Shown here piece by piece: positions 12,117-23,379 of a stretch of DNA of 64,000 bases (positions are counted from its first letter, which is position 1; every line of letters begins with the position of its first letter). The notes under the pieces were generated by a model. The model searched no databases. It saw only the letters and a list, made by a program, of their open reading frames with translations, and was not told the DNA's origin. The stretch covers positions 911,921 to 975,920 of the forward strand of contig NW_025064892.1 of the NCBI RefSeq assembly GCF_019112545.1. Direction: 5' to 3'. The translations under genes were made by a program, and so were the position numbers. The DNA is from Guyanagaster necrorhizus. Taxonomy: Eukaryota; Basidiomycota; Agaricomycetes; Agaricales; Physalacriaceae.

Positions 12117-13970
12117 CTACTCCCAGAGCCTCCACAATGCTGAACTCAACTATAACACTCATGACAAGAAGCTTCTGGTCATTTTTAAAGCTTTTAAACA
12201 TTGGTGGCACTATCTTGAAGGCTCTGTGGACTCTATTGATGTTATAACAGATCACAAGAACCTTGAATACTTTGCTATCACCAAAATTCTAACCTGCCAA
12301 CAGATCCACTAGTTCAAATACCTATCCCAGTTCAACCCAGTAATCTGGTTCTGACCTGGAAAACTTGGTGGGAAACCAGATGCACTTATTAGACAATGAG
12401 ATGTCTACCCTAAAAAGAGAGATAGCCAATATGCTCAAGTCAATCCTCACAATTTCCAACTGGTGTTCACCTAAGAACAATTTTTCATATCACTCTATGC
12501 AACCTACCTTGAAGGCCCTATCCTTTGAGCCAGTGCCATCATGGACATTGATAAGCTTCACATTGATATCAAATAAGCACAATCTTCTGACTCTATATTC
12601 TCTGATAGCCTCCACCAGGCTAAGGCCACTTTAGAATCCTCCTCCTCTTAGTGGTCCATTGATGAATCAGACATCCTCTGCTTTGAAGGCTGCATCTATG
12701 TTCCAGAGTCCACAGACCTCTGTCTCTGTATATTATAAAATAACCATAATCATATCTTGGCAGACCATTGTGGTCAAAACTGGACATTAGAGCTTGTCTG
12801 GTGGAATTACACCTGGCCAAAGATGCATGAATATGTTTGACACTATGTTAAGTCCTGTACAGTTTGTGGATGCAACAAGGCACCTAAACACTGCCCCTAT
12901 GAGTTACTCAAATCTCTACCAGTCTCTAAATGGCCATGGGATTCTATTTTCATGGATTTCATTGAACAACTACTGGACTCCAATAGATTTACCACCATCT
13001 TAGTAGTCATAGATCAAGCTAGCAAGCAAGCCATCTTTATCCCCACTCATAACATCATTAACTTTATGGAGCTCATCCAACTTTTCCTTATTTATGTGTT
13101 CTCCAAACATGGGGTATCCAGTCATATCACCTTAGATCATGGCTCTGAATTTGTTTTCCAATTTACTCATGCTTTAGCTATAGCTCTTGACATGGAACTC
13201 CACTTTACTTCTGGTTACCATCCAGAGGCCAATGGACAAACTGAACAGGCAAACCAAACTCTGGAACAGTACATCCACATCTACTGCTCCTACCAACAGG
13301 ATAACTGAGACACCCTCCTACTCATTGCTGAGTTCACATACAACAATGCCCTTAATGCATCCACTGGAATTTCTCCATTTTTTGCCAATAAGAGCTACCA
13401 TCTTAACATCACCATTCACCCTGAAAAGGATATTGCCTCCACTCAGGCCTAAGACTTTGCAGTCGATTTTGATAAACTCCATCAAATATTAAAAGACAAA
13501 ATCTCCAAGGCTCAGGCTCACTATAAGACCCAAGTGGACAAGCATCAGATTCTGGTGCCTCCATTCACAGTGGGAGACAAGGTTTATCTCAGTTCCAAAC
13601 ATATCAAAACCACCCATCTGACCAAAAAACTCTCAGAGAAATATCTTGGCTCTTTTGAAATCATAGTCCAACCAGGTTCTCACTTCTTCATGCTGAGGCT
13701 TCTGCCAGATCTCTGGTCCATTCATCCAGTCTTCCATATGTCACAATTAGAACCTGTAGAAGAAAACACCATCTCTAACCAAATCTGACCACTGCTGCCT
13801 CCAGTTGAAGTCAATGGAGAAGAATATTTTGAAACAGCCTAAATTCTCAACTCTAAACTGAACTGCTGATTCCACTGCCCACTGCTGTACAAGATCCAGT
13901 GGCTAGACTATAAAGGTACCAACAAAGAATTTGCTTGATTATCAGCCTCTGAGTTCTCCACCAATAAATT
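12117..13970 (+). pseudogene. pol: E2 RNase H, integrase and chromodomain
   Basis: RNase H end at about 12120-12300 (SLHNAELNYNTHDKKLL, then VITDHKNLEYF). Integrase zinc-binding part at about 12830-12900 (tail CGCNKAPKHCPYELLK). Catalytic core at 12940-13290, with the first Asp in MDFIEQLLDSNRFTTILVV, the second in ITLDHGSEFVFQF and the Glu in YHPEANGQTEQANQ, so the D-D-E triad is still present. The C-terminal integrase part at 13534-13788 includes VGDKVYLSSKHIK and IHPVFHMSQLEP. A chromodomain-like segment lies at about 13820-13970 (YKIQWLDYKGTNKEFAW). Frameshifts occur near 13310. Chromodomains in this group steer integration to methylated-histone chromatin. Confidence 0.83.
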
Positions 13971-14535
13971 CATTAAAGACTTCCACTATTAATACTCAGA
14001 CAAACCAGGACCCTTGTTCAAAGTCATTCAAATATTCCATTCCTAATACAATGCTACTCTGGACACCACCAGCATCCCACCTTACTATTTCAATTCTAAT
14101 CACTAATTACCATCATTCAATCACTTCTTCTACACTTTCAAAGTCAAAAAATCTTGCAATTACATTTTTGTCCACTACTAACATCTAATGCTCTTTTCTA
14201 TATATATTTTGTACAAAATATTTTTTACAAAGAAGCAGAACCTGAACTCTCCCTCTGCTCCTTCAACTCCTCTATATCCTTATTCAGCCTCTTCAATATT
14301 GCCTCCCAAAGATCCTCCACCTTCTGATCCCTCTCATCCTTGAAAATCAGTCAGATCTTGTTCCAGATCTCCACCTCAGACTCCAAAAACAGCTCTAAAG
14401 GAGATGACATATTGTCAGAACTATAATCGTCTTGAAGACCTGCTATAGTACTGTGAATATCCACCACCTTATCTGCCAACTCATCTATGTGACACATTAA
14501 CTTGTGTATCAATTTTAAATGTTGGTGGAGACTGG

Positions 14536-16353
14536 TGAAGAGAATCTAAGTGCACATAAGGTGAAACTGAATACAGCAGAGCATTATTCACTGACCACAC
14601 TCACACCAACACACACACAAAACTCTTAGTTCATGGAGGGATTATAATATGATAAAAATAGCAATCAACAAATATAATTGTCCTCTTCAATGAGATCATA
14701 GCATATGAACAGTAATAGCATGCTTACAATAGTCCAAGGTCTCTCTAAGTCTCAAAGCTTTTCATTTTATCAGAACAAGAGGTGGCAACAGGTGTTGCCA
14801 GGCCTCAAAGCAAAGGGTACTGCAGCTCAATACAATATGTTGAAACACTCTCACAAAGCTCTCCAAATCATCTTAAGCACAGCTTATATCACCTCAAAAT
14901 CTCTAACACACATAATACATGGCTCAAAGCTTTGCACTCTAAGCAAAAACCAATCACAAGCATATCCACAAATGCCAAAGAGCTCAGATCTCTGTTCATA
15001 AGTTTCTAAACTAATCATAGACCCACAGGATTCAAATCTATGCAATCCAGAGACACAAAACACAATAAAACTCTATCTGACAGACCAAAGGATTTGAATC
15101 TCTGCCAATCTGCGGAAATAACACAAAAGCACATATTAATCAAGCTAAAGGGTTTGAACCTCTGCCACCTGTAGCACCACATGTCACAAATACCTCAAAA
15201 ACTCAAGATGATGCCCTTCAGACACCACTCTCTTATTCTCAGGTTAGAATGCAATTCAAAATCTCTTATCAAATCAGGCTCAAATCCTTCACAAGCTTTG
15301 ATGCCTTGCTTAGTTCTCACAGCTCTCTCTAAGATGTTCAATAATATAGTTATTCTCTCACCCAAAGTTACAAACACAAACCCAGAGCTAGAGTGCAAGG
15401 CTTTCTATGCCCAATACACTACAACTGTAGGGGTTGAAAACTTGTGCTCTACTCATACAATACCATATTTAAATACTCTACTATGATACTTACTAATACA
15501 ATCCTACTATGGTATCTTCAAAGTGCAGGACTCTATGCTAGATCCTGCAGGTATTATTTGTGCACATATCACAGTCACCACACTTATTCTCTTCTGGGCA
15601 AGGACTGTGTCCACTGTTCCTTTGCTAGCTGACATCAGCTAGCTGGCCTCACCAGGTCTGCTTGCTTTCTTATTTCTCTAGTGACATCTCTGACAGTGGT
15701 AAACTGTTCTAGACCCCTAGAGTTATCTCTCATACCAAGAGTCAGCCACAATGGCTATATTCTGCTTTCCTGTATCCAGCCAATCATTCTATCTGACTCA
15801 TCAAAGGTGCTATTTCTCAGTATGATGCAGAGTCCCTCACTGTGTTATGCATGCTAAGGCACCATAAGTATGTGTGCAAGGCTTGAGGCAGTATACATGC
15901 TATTCATTCCTGAGGTAATATTCCTCTACTTATTACTTTGTTATCATCATTCTATTTCTCTATTCAATACTCATTTACTCAGATACCTTTCTTTGGATCT
16001 CAGTTCTCTGTTCTAAAGCATGTCCCATCAGTGCATCAATAGCTATGTATCTTTGATCAATATGATCAGAATTGTCAATTATATTTTGATCATAGTCTTT
16101 TTATTTTTAGCATGTCTTCTCATAATAGTATTAGCACATTTAGGGCCAAGTGCTGGGACCTCACATGCAGCCTAACCTCTCTGGTATTAGTCTGTTACTA
16201 GGCCATGCACTCTGCTTATTGTTACTTCAGTTTAGCATTATGATAGCTAGGTTTTTATGCACTCTAGTCCTATTTTCTGTTACATGCTTACTGGACTGGA
16301 ATGCAGTCTATGTATTTGCAATTTTCACAATTTTACATGGAGAGAGCATGTCA
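14536..16353 (-). repeat. Repeat X2, about 1.8 kb, LTR-like, with TSD
   Basis: The longest uninterrupted X copy. On the minus strand it begins TGACATGCTCTC and ends GATTCTCTTCA. The flanks read actgg|...|ctgg, a 4 bp (or 5 bp, sharing the terminal a) target-site duplication inside exon 2 of the antisense gene. It has no long coding frame. X3 carries unrelated sequence beyond the same end, beginning tctggagccc, like an LTR followed by a primer-binding site. X2 is therefore best read as a solo LTR of a further retrotransposon. Confidence 0.7.
14973..15163 (-). repeat. Tandem array of four tRNA T-arm-like motifs in X2
   Basis: On the minus strand the motif agaggttcaaaccctttag recurs at 15144-15163, 15084-15103, 15022-15041 and 14973-14993, at about 60, 62 and 49 bp spacing. 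The core resembles GGTTCGAAYCC, the B box and T-loop of tRNA genes, with its CG decayed to CA or TG. The flanks can pair as a 5 bp stem. X3 has the same array at 50711-50899. Confidence 0.55.
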
Positions 16354-16525
16354 CTGGCAGAGACCTCCATACTATTAATCATCTTGCTTGCAGTGACACC
16401 TCAGTTGAATAAACAGGTGGTCTTCTTAATCTTGCAACATAGGCAAGTCTGCTCATGCCTGGTGCCTTCAGTGGCCAGACATGCATAACAACAGGCACTA
16501 TCTTGGCAACAGTGCACACAGCTTT

Positions 16526-16574
16526 CTGAGAACAAAAGCTAAATCAAACCACATAAGAAAACCAAGACACTTAC
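16526..16574 (-). other. Intron in the E2 antisense gene (49 bp, phase 1)
   Basis: On the minus strand it runs GTAAGT...CTCAG. Exon 1 ends with one base of a codon (…GGT AAA A). Joining to AA AGC TGT GTG CAC TGT puts the first cysteine half in frame. The same position, phase and near-identical length occur at 18765-18812 and 55009-55057. Confidence 0.72.
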
Positions 16575-17491
16575 TTTTACCATCTAACAACTCTTTGTCT
16601 TCTGCCAGTCCCACCACTTTCAACTTCACCCACTTCTTGAGACTAGCAACCACCTCTGTTTTACTGCCATCCACTATGCTCCTTGATCTGAACTTGTATT
16701 TATGGCCCTTCTCCATCAGATCTGCTACCTTTCTCTTCCTCTCTCACACTCTCTTTCTCCTCTTCAGAGTTCTTTTGGATTCTTTTGACTCATCATCTCC
16801 CTCAGTTCTCTTATCTTGCTCACCATCAGACTCCAGAGGCATATAGCCAGTCACTTTCTTGAAGTGAAGACTGAGACCAGGACTAAACCATTCTGCTAAC
16901 ACTTGACACAGCCAAAAATCAATAGCCTCTGCAGAGGTCATCTGCAACTCATCCTCCATAACTATCCCTTCCTGCCCTACCTCCAAGACTGAAGCCCTCA
17001 CCACAGCCTCCATGGCCTCCCTCTCCTCTGCCTCTCTCTGAGCTGCCTCTCTCAATACCTTCTCTGCCTTCTTAGCCTGCTTTTCCATGGCCTGCCAGAT
17101 CTCCTCTCTCTTCCTCTCCAATTCCTCCTTCTGCTCTCTTTTCTGCACCTTCTAGACCATATGGTCTGCCTGAACCTTTTCCTTCTGCTCCCACTCCCCT
17201 TGCTAGTCCAAATAGCTCTCTACAGCCTCCACATATTCTTCCTCCATGGTCTGTCATTCCAGATGAAATAATTTTTTGGCCTCTTCAGGGCCATCAAGGG
17301 TGGATTCCCTCACCAAAGGCTCAGGAGTATATGAGTGATAATATGCAGTAGGAGGTGACATAGTTAGAGTGATAGTGGTAGTATCTGACCAAGTTGCAAA
17401 AAATTCCCATAGCCATCAACAATCTTCCATGTGAACCCACCAGCCATCAGGATCTGCACTCTTGAGGACAAGAATGCCAACAGGGGGATAC

Positions 17492-17991
17492 TGTTATGCA
17501 TATGCTGCTGGCCTCTATATCACCTCAACCAACCATAAATGCAATCACAGAAACCCACTGGACTCTGACCACTCTCTATTATCTATTAATTTCATTTTCA
17601 CCATTATCATTTCACATCTATATTTCATATTGTAATATCAAGACCCTGAACTTGGTAGCAAATATTGATATTGGAACCCAATGGAACTCAACTCAGAATT
17701 AGCTACTATTAGTATATAAAGCCATGTATAATCATTGTAACTATTCAGTTTGAATATCAACTTGGATAGCCATCTACACTTTGTACTGACTTCAACTCCT
17801 CTCTACCTCATCCATCAGATTCTGCTCTGAAGGATACTCCTCTTCACTCCTCTGATGGAACTCCATTCCATCCATCCAAATCCTTGGGCTCTAACTCAAG
17901 AGTGAAATTGCCAATAGCTTTATTGATGCTCACACACTCTACTGGTCTCTATGCATACACTCAAACCTACTCAATTGGCACATTCCTAACA
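17492..17991 (+). repeat. E2 3' LTR (family 2)
   Basis: 500 bp, tgttatgc...cctaaca. The TATA box and the agtttgaatat start element are again 34 bp apart. It is preceded by a polypurine tract, so it is a true 3' LTR. It abuts the first codons of the E3 antisense gene at 17992 with no visible target-site duplication relative to the 5' flank. Confidence 0.87.
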
Positions 17992-19312
17992 GTATCATCA
18001 CTCATGAACTTCTGAGTCTTTGGTGAGGGAACTCACCCTCAATGGCTCTGAAGAGGCCAAGAAATTATTTCATCTGGAATGGCAAACTATAGAGGAAGAG
18101 TATGCAAAGGCCATGAAAGTCCACTTGGAGTGGAAAAGGGAGCAGGAGAGAGAGGAGAAGGTCCAAGTGGATCATGTGGCCTGAGAGGTATGAAGAAAGA
18201 AGCAAAAAGAGAAGTTGGAGAAGAAGAGAGAGAAAGTCTAGCAGGCAGCAGAGAGACAGGTGAAGGAGGTAGAGAAGATATTGAGAGAGGCAGCTCCAAG
18301 GGAGGCTGAGGAGAGAGAGGCCATGAAGGCCACAGTGAGAGAGGCAGAAACCAGAAATGTGCCACCAGAGGAGTTGGTAATGGAGAGCAGATTGCAAATG
18401 ACCCCCATAGAGGCTATTGATTTTTATCTGCATCAAGTGCTGGTGGAATGGTTTGATTCTAGCCCCAGTCTTTGCTTCAAGAGGGTGACTGGCTATATGC
18501 CTCTGGAGTCTGATGATAAGTAAGGCAAGGGGACTGAGAGAGATGATGAGTCAGAAGAATCTGAGGGGACTCTGAAGAGAAGAAAGAGAGTGTGAGAGAG
18601 GAAGAGGAGAGTAGCAGCTCCAGCAGAATGGAGCCAAAAATGAAAGTTTAAGTCTCAGAGTGTGATGGATGGCAGTGAGGTGAAGATGGTGGCTAGTCCT
18701 AGGAAGAGGGCAAAGTTGGAAGTTGTAGGATCAGTGGAGGGCAAGAAGAAATTGAGTGGTGAAGGTAAGTGTCTTATTATTTCTGGTTGGCTTGTCTTAG
18801 TTCTGTTTTCAGAGAGTTGCATGTGCTGCTGTTAGAATAGTGCACCCTGTTATGTATGCCTAATAACTGAAGGTGCCAGCTGTAGGCAGACTTGTGCCTA
18901 TTGCAAGATTAAGAAGACCACCTGTTTGTTCAATAAGGGCATTAGTGCAAGTGAGGTGATCAGTAGTATGGAGTTCTCTATCAGTCTCCACCAACTTTTG
19001 AAGTTAATACACAAGTTGATGCATTATGTGAATGAGTTGGCAGATAAGGTGGCTGATGTCCACAGTATCATAGTGGGTCTCCAGAATGATTATGAGTCAG
19101 ATGATATGTTGTCTCTCTTAGAGTTGTTTTTGGAGTCTGAATTGGAGGCCTGGAAAAAGGCTTGTCTGCTTTTCAAGGAGGAGAAGGATCAGGAGGTAGA
19201 AGATCTGCAGAAGGCAATGTTGAAAAGGTTGAATGAGGATATAGAGGAGTTGAAGAGGCAGAGAGAGAGTTTGAGTTCTGATGTGAGCCTATCAGGTTTT
19301 GCTTCCTTGTAG
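17992..19312 (+). pseudogene. Antisense Zn2Cys6-like coiled-coil gene of E3
   Basis: Same gene as in E2 and E5, here on the plus strand because E3 lies on the minus strand. The first few codons are lost at the LTR junction. Readable blocks: HLEWQTIEEEYAKAMKVHLE (about 18080-18130), a Glu/Lys/Arg coiled coil to about 18340, EAIDFYLHQVLVEWF and VTGYMPLESDD (18411-18520), a basic region, the intron 18765-18812, then cysteine halves CMCC......C and CAYC......C (18818-18925). The C-terminal coiled coil runs 18980-19312 (LHQLLKLIHKLMHYVNELAD to VEDLQKAMLKRLNEDIEELK), ending at TAG. The final 128 residues are open. Internal stops (for example TAA at 18521) show it is a pseudogene now. Confidence 0.75.
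18765..18812 (+). other. Intron in the E3 antisense gene (48 bp, phase 1)
   Basis: GTAAGTGTCTT...TTTTCAG. Exon 1 ends GGT GAA G; exon 2 starts AG AGT TGC ATG TGC TGC, so splicing creates GAG AGT TGC and enters the cysteine motif in frame. Without splicing the two parts are in different frames. Confidence 0.75.
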
Positions 19313-19559
19313 GAATTTTGTATGAAATATATATAGAAAAAGGCATCAGATATTAGTAGTGGAGAAAAAAAAATGTAAATATAAGGTTTTGACTTTTGAA
19401 AGTGTAAAAGAGATGATTAGAATGGTAGTAATTAGTGGTTAAAATTGAAATAGTAAGGAGGGGTGCTGGTGGCCTTCAGAGTCATGTTGTATCAAGAATG
19501 GAACAATTGAGTGACTTTAAATAAGGGTCCTGGTTTGCCTGGGTATCAATAGTAGAGTT

Positions 19560-22500
19560 CTTCAATAAATTTATTGGTGGAGAACTCAGAGACTGGTAAC
19601 TAAGCAAACTCTTCATTGGTATCTTTGTAGCCTAGCCACTGGATCTTGTACAGCAGTGGGCAGTAGAACCAGTGATCCAGCCTAAAGTCAAGGATTTGGG
19701 CTATTTCAAAATATTCTTCTCCATTAACTTTGGCTGGAAATAATGGTGGTTGGATTCAGTTAGAAATGGTGTTTTCTTCTATGGGTTCCAATTGTAACAC
19801 ATGGAAGACCAGATGAATAGACCAGAGATCTGGCAGAAGTCTCAGTGTGAAGGAGTGGAAACTCAGTTAGGCTATGATTTTGAAAGGACTAAGGTATTTC
19901 TCTGAGAATTTTCTGGTTAGATGGGTGGTTTTAATATATTTAAAACTGAGATAGACCTTGTTGCCCACTGTAAACAGGGGCATCAAAATCCAATGCTTGT
20001 CTGCTTAGATCTTGTAGTGAGCTTGAGCCTTGGGGATTTCATCTTTTAATACTTGATAGAGTTCATCAAGGTCAACTGCAAAGTCTCAGGCCTGAGTGGA
20101 GGTGATGTCCCTTTCAGGATGAGTGGTGATGTTAGGGTGATAACCCTTGTTGGTGAAGAATGGGGAAATCCCAGTGGATGCATTAGAGGCATTGTTGTAG
20201 GCAAATTCAGCAATAGATAAGAGAGTGTTTCAGTTGTCCTGCTGATAGGAGCAGTAGATTCAGATGTATTGTTTCAGAGTTTGGTTTGCCTGTTCAGTTT
20301 GTCTGTCAGCCTCTGAATGATAACCAGAAGTAAGATGGAGTTTCATGTCAAGAGCTAAGACTAAGGTGCAAGTAAATTGGAAAATGAATTCAGAACTGCA
20401 ATTAGATGTGATGTGACTGAGTACCTCATGTTTGGAGAAGACATGGATAAGTGGATGAGCTCTACAGAGTTAATGGTGTTGTGAGTGGAGATGAAGATGG
20501 CTTGCTTGCTAGCTCAGTTTATGACTACTAAGATAGTGGTAAATCTATTGGAGTCTGATAGTTGTTCAATAAAGTCTATAGAAATGGAATCTCATGGCCA
20601 TTCAGGAACTGGCAGAAGTTTGAGTAACCCATAGAGGCAGTGTCTAGATGCATTATTGCATCCACAAACTGTGTAGAACTTAATATAGTATCAAACATAT
20701 TCATACATCTTTGGCCAGATATAGTTCTGCTAGACTAGTTCCAATGTCTGGTTTTGACCAAAGTGACCTGCCAAGATGTGGTCATGATTGTTCAGTAGTA
20801 TATAGAGATAGAGATCATTAGAGTCTGAGACATAGATGCAGCCTTCAAACTAAAGGATGTTGGATCTATCAATGGACCACTGAGAGAGGGAGGATTCAGA
20901 AGTGGCCTTAGCTTAATGGAGGCCATCAGAGCACATAGGGTCAGACAATTATGCTTGTTTGATATCAGTGTGAAGTTTGTCAATATCTATGATGGCACTA
21001 GCCTATAGGGTGGTGCCTTCAAGATAGATTGCATGAAGTGATGCAGAAAGTTGTTTTTAGATGAACACCAGTTGGAAATTATGAGAGTTGACTTGGACAT
21101 ATTGGGTATTCCTCTCTTTAAGATAGACATTCCATTATCTAGTGAGCACATCTGGTTTTTCATTAAGTTTTCCAGAGCAGAACTGAATTACTAGATTTAA
21201 CTAGGATAGGTATTTAGACCAGTGAATCTGTCAGTGGATTAGAATCTTGGTGGTGGCAAAGTATTCAAGGTTCTTGTGGTCTGTTACAACATTGATGGAG
21301 TCTGTGGAGCCTTCAAGATAGTGCTGCCAATGTTTAAAGGCTTCAAAAATAGCTAAAAGCTTTTTATTATGAATATCATAGTTGAGCTTGGCATTGTGGA
21401 GACTCCAGGAGCAGAAAGCAATGGAGTGAATTTCACCATCTTCCAGATAGATGAAGAGGATAGCTGTGATTGCATAATTGGAGACATCAGTTTCCATCAC
21501 TATCTTTCAATCAGAGACTCAGTGAATAAGGATGGAAGCATGTGTAAAGGCCTGTTTCAACTCATTGAAGGTGGCCAAGTATTTGTCATCAAATTTCTAT
21601 AGAGTTCTCTTGCAGGTAAGTTATGTAAGGAGAAGAATGATATCACTATATTTGTGTATGAAGCAATGGTAGAAGTTGGTGAAGCCAAGAAAAGATTGGA
21701 TGTCCTTGACCTTTCATAGCATTGGCCAGTCAACAATGGCCTTGACCTTTTTTTCAGATCTGTGAAGTCCTTCAGATAATAGGATGTAGTCTAAGTATTC
21801 CATGGAATTCTGATTGAATTCATATTTGGAACCCTTGCAGTAGAGTCTATTAGCTCTAAGCCTGCATAGAATCTCACAAACATGTTTCTGGTGATCTTCT
21901 GGGTTGTTGGAATATATGAGGATGTTATCAAGATAGACTGCTACTGATATATCGAGAATGTCCAAGAATATATCATTCACAAATTATTAGAATGCCACTA
22001 GATCATTTATAAGGCCAAAAGACATGATATGCCATTCAAAGAAATTATAACAGGTCTAGAAGGCTGTTTTCCCTTTATCTCCTTTAGCTATGTGAATATG
22101 ATGGTAGGCATGTTGCAGGTTGAGCTTAGTGTAGATGCATGCAGAGCAGGCAGAGTTGAGGAGGTCAGAAATGAGAAAAAGAGGGTAGTGATCCTTCTTG
22201 GAGATTTTGTTCAAGCTATGGTAGTTAACACAGAGTCAAAGTTCATCAGTCTTTTTCTTGACAAATAAGACTGGAGCTCTGTGCAGAGAGCAGGATAAAG
22301 TAATAAACCCATTGCATAGATTATCATTAATAAATTCTCATAAAACTTTGAGTTCAGATTCTGAGAGAGAATAAATGGGTTCAAGTGGTGGAGATGTTCC
22401 TTCCTCAAGGTTAATTTTGAGGTTATATGGCCTGTATTCAGGTAGCTTTTTAGAGAGAGTATCGCTGAAGACATCTGCAAAATCATGGTACTCTACTGGT

Positions 22501-22600
22501 ACTGATGAAAGACCTGCTGGTTCTACAGATATGGCTTTGGCTCCAATTTTAGGCAAGGAAGGCTGCAGTGTGAACTGCTGAGCACCTTCTTCTGCACTGG
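19560..22600 (-). pseudogene. pol: E3 RT, RNase H, integrase and chromodomain
   Basis: Read right to left: RT N-terminus at 22338-22556 (VEYHDFADVFSDTLSKKLPE). RT palm and thumb at 21714-21980, with AVYLDNILIYS at about 21930, so the second catalytic Asp of YLDD is Asn and the enzyme would be dead. RNase H end at 21231-21500 (ETDVSNYAITAIL, SLHNAKLNYDIHNKKLLAIF). Integrase zinc part near 20640-20700 and core near 20330-20620 (SIDFIEQL, frameshifted). C-terminal part near 19800-20000 and chromodomain near 19590-19725. Stops and shifts occur throughout. Homologous to the E2, E5 and E7 pol regions. Confidence 0.8.
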
Positions 22601-22869
22601 CTCAGACAAATGCAGCAGCAGATATGATAAAGATCTTTGGGTGTGCTTTTATAGTAAAAGACTCTGAGGGAGGATAGAAATAAATGAGTTCATATGGAAA
22701 TAGAGTCTACCAGCTACTCAAAGTGAATTTAAAATAGGATGAAGCTTTAGAAGTTGAACTGATGGAGTCTGATGAGCATGGAAGTCTCAGAATTAAGCTG
22801 AAAGGCTCAGAGAGAGATGGACTGTTGTCCTGTGAGCATGGAAGTCCCTGAGATGTGGTGGAGGCTGCA

Positions 22870-23330
22870 GAATTAGTTGGAGTGAGATCCTAGTAGCTTA
22901 AGCAGAAAGTGATACTGTTTTCAGCCCAGTCAATCAGTGGATTATAGCAGGAGAGCCAGTTGTATCCTAAGACAAGATTGCAAGATGAATCCAGAGGAGT
23001 GACATAGAAGTCAATGGAGAAGGTGTCTCCAAATGGACAACAGATGGGAATGGTTGCAATTTGAGATATACAGCTCCTGATAGAGCTATCAAACAATTGA
23101 AGTTGTATGCTAGGGATGGTTTTAATAGAGATTTCATTGGCAGCTATATACTTAATGTTAACAAAGCAGTGGCTAGAACCAGAATTAAAAAGGGCAAGAA
23201 AACATAGAATGATACAAGTTGGAGAACTATCAGGTTCTGTAGTAGTCAGTAATTCTGCTGAAAGGGGAATGTGGAAGGAGTGATTAGAAAGGAATATTGT
23301 GTTGAGAGTGATGACCTCCAGTGTGCAAAT
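22870..23330 (-). pseudogene. pol: E3 protease region
   Basis: The active-site region reads [17 protein letters not shown] (about 23130-23195), with the same Asp to Asn change as E2. Downstream, 22890-23096 keeps [20 protein letters not shown] and [20 protein letters not shown]. Shared lesions and about 98% identity to E2 in 22550-23069 suggest recent exchange between the two inverted copies. Confidence 0.8.
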
Positions 23331-23379
23331 AGAGTCAATGCAACCCTGAACTCACATAGAGGGAACAGAGTTGCTTTTT

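Larger units (their letters stand above)
14215..17361 (-). pseudogene. Antisense Zn2Cys6-like coiled-coil gene of E2, split by X2
   Basis: Gene on the strand opposite to gag-pol, between chromodomain and 3' LTR. Start ATG is at 17361 (complement), reading MSPPTAYYHSYTPEPLV. A long Glu/Lys/Arg-rich coiled-coil segment follows (about 16980-17270). Next come a conserved block around EAIDFWLCQVLAEWF and VTGYMPLESDGE (about 16830-16930) and a basic stretch (LKRRKRV). An intron occupies 16526-16574. The second exon begins with two C-x2-C-x6-C halves (CVHC...C and CLCC...C) at about 16410-16522. X2 (14536-16353) interrupts exon 2, and the C-terminal coiled coil continues at 14215-14535. Several stops are present. 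Homologues are in E3, E5, E6 and E7. The function is unknown; a DNA-binding regulator is my inference from the cysteine pattern. Confidence 0.72.
8362..17991 (+). mobile_element. Family-2 chromovirus E2 (LTR to LTR, with insertions X1 and X2)
   Basis: A Ty3/gypsy chromovirus bounded by two related LTRs of 499 and 500 bp, both starting tgttatgc and ending attcctaAca or its decayed form. Order: LTR, primer-binding site, gag, protease, start of RT, X1 insertion, RNase H, integrase, chromodomain, an antisense gene with an intron (split by X2), polypurine tract (caggggga, about 17481-17488), LTR. The RT core is missing. No matching target-site duplication flanks it: the left flank is E0 integrase and the right flank is the antisense gene of E3. 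Removing X1 and X2 leaves about 6.9 kb, so an undeleted ancestor would be near 8 kb. Confidence 0.85.

Noticed and set aside
14973..15163. True tRNA genes
   Set aside because: Only the T-arm-like part is present; no acceptor stem, D arm or anticodon arm could be assembled around the motifs.
14973..15163. CRISPR array
   Set aside because: Four diverged repeats with irregular spacing inside a fungal repeat, with spacers conserved between X copies; there are no cas genes.
14215..17361. Envelope-like gene as the extra ORF of family 2
   Set aside because: The gene is antisense to gag-pol, has no signal peptide or membrane segment that I can see, and carries a zinc-cluster motif and coiled coils.
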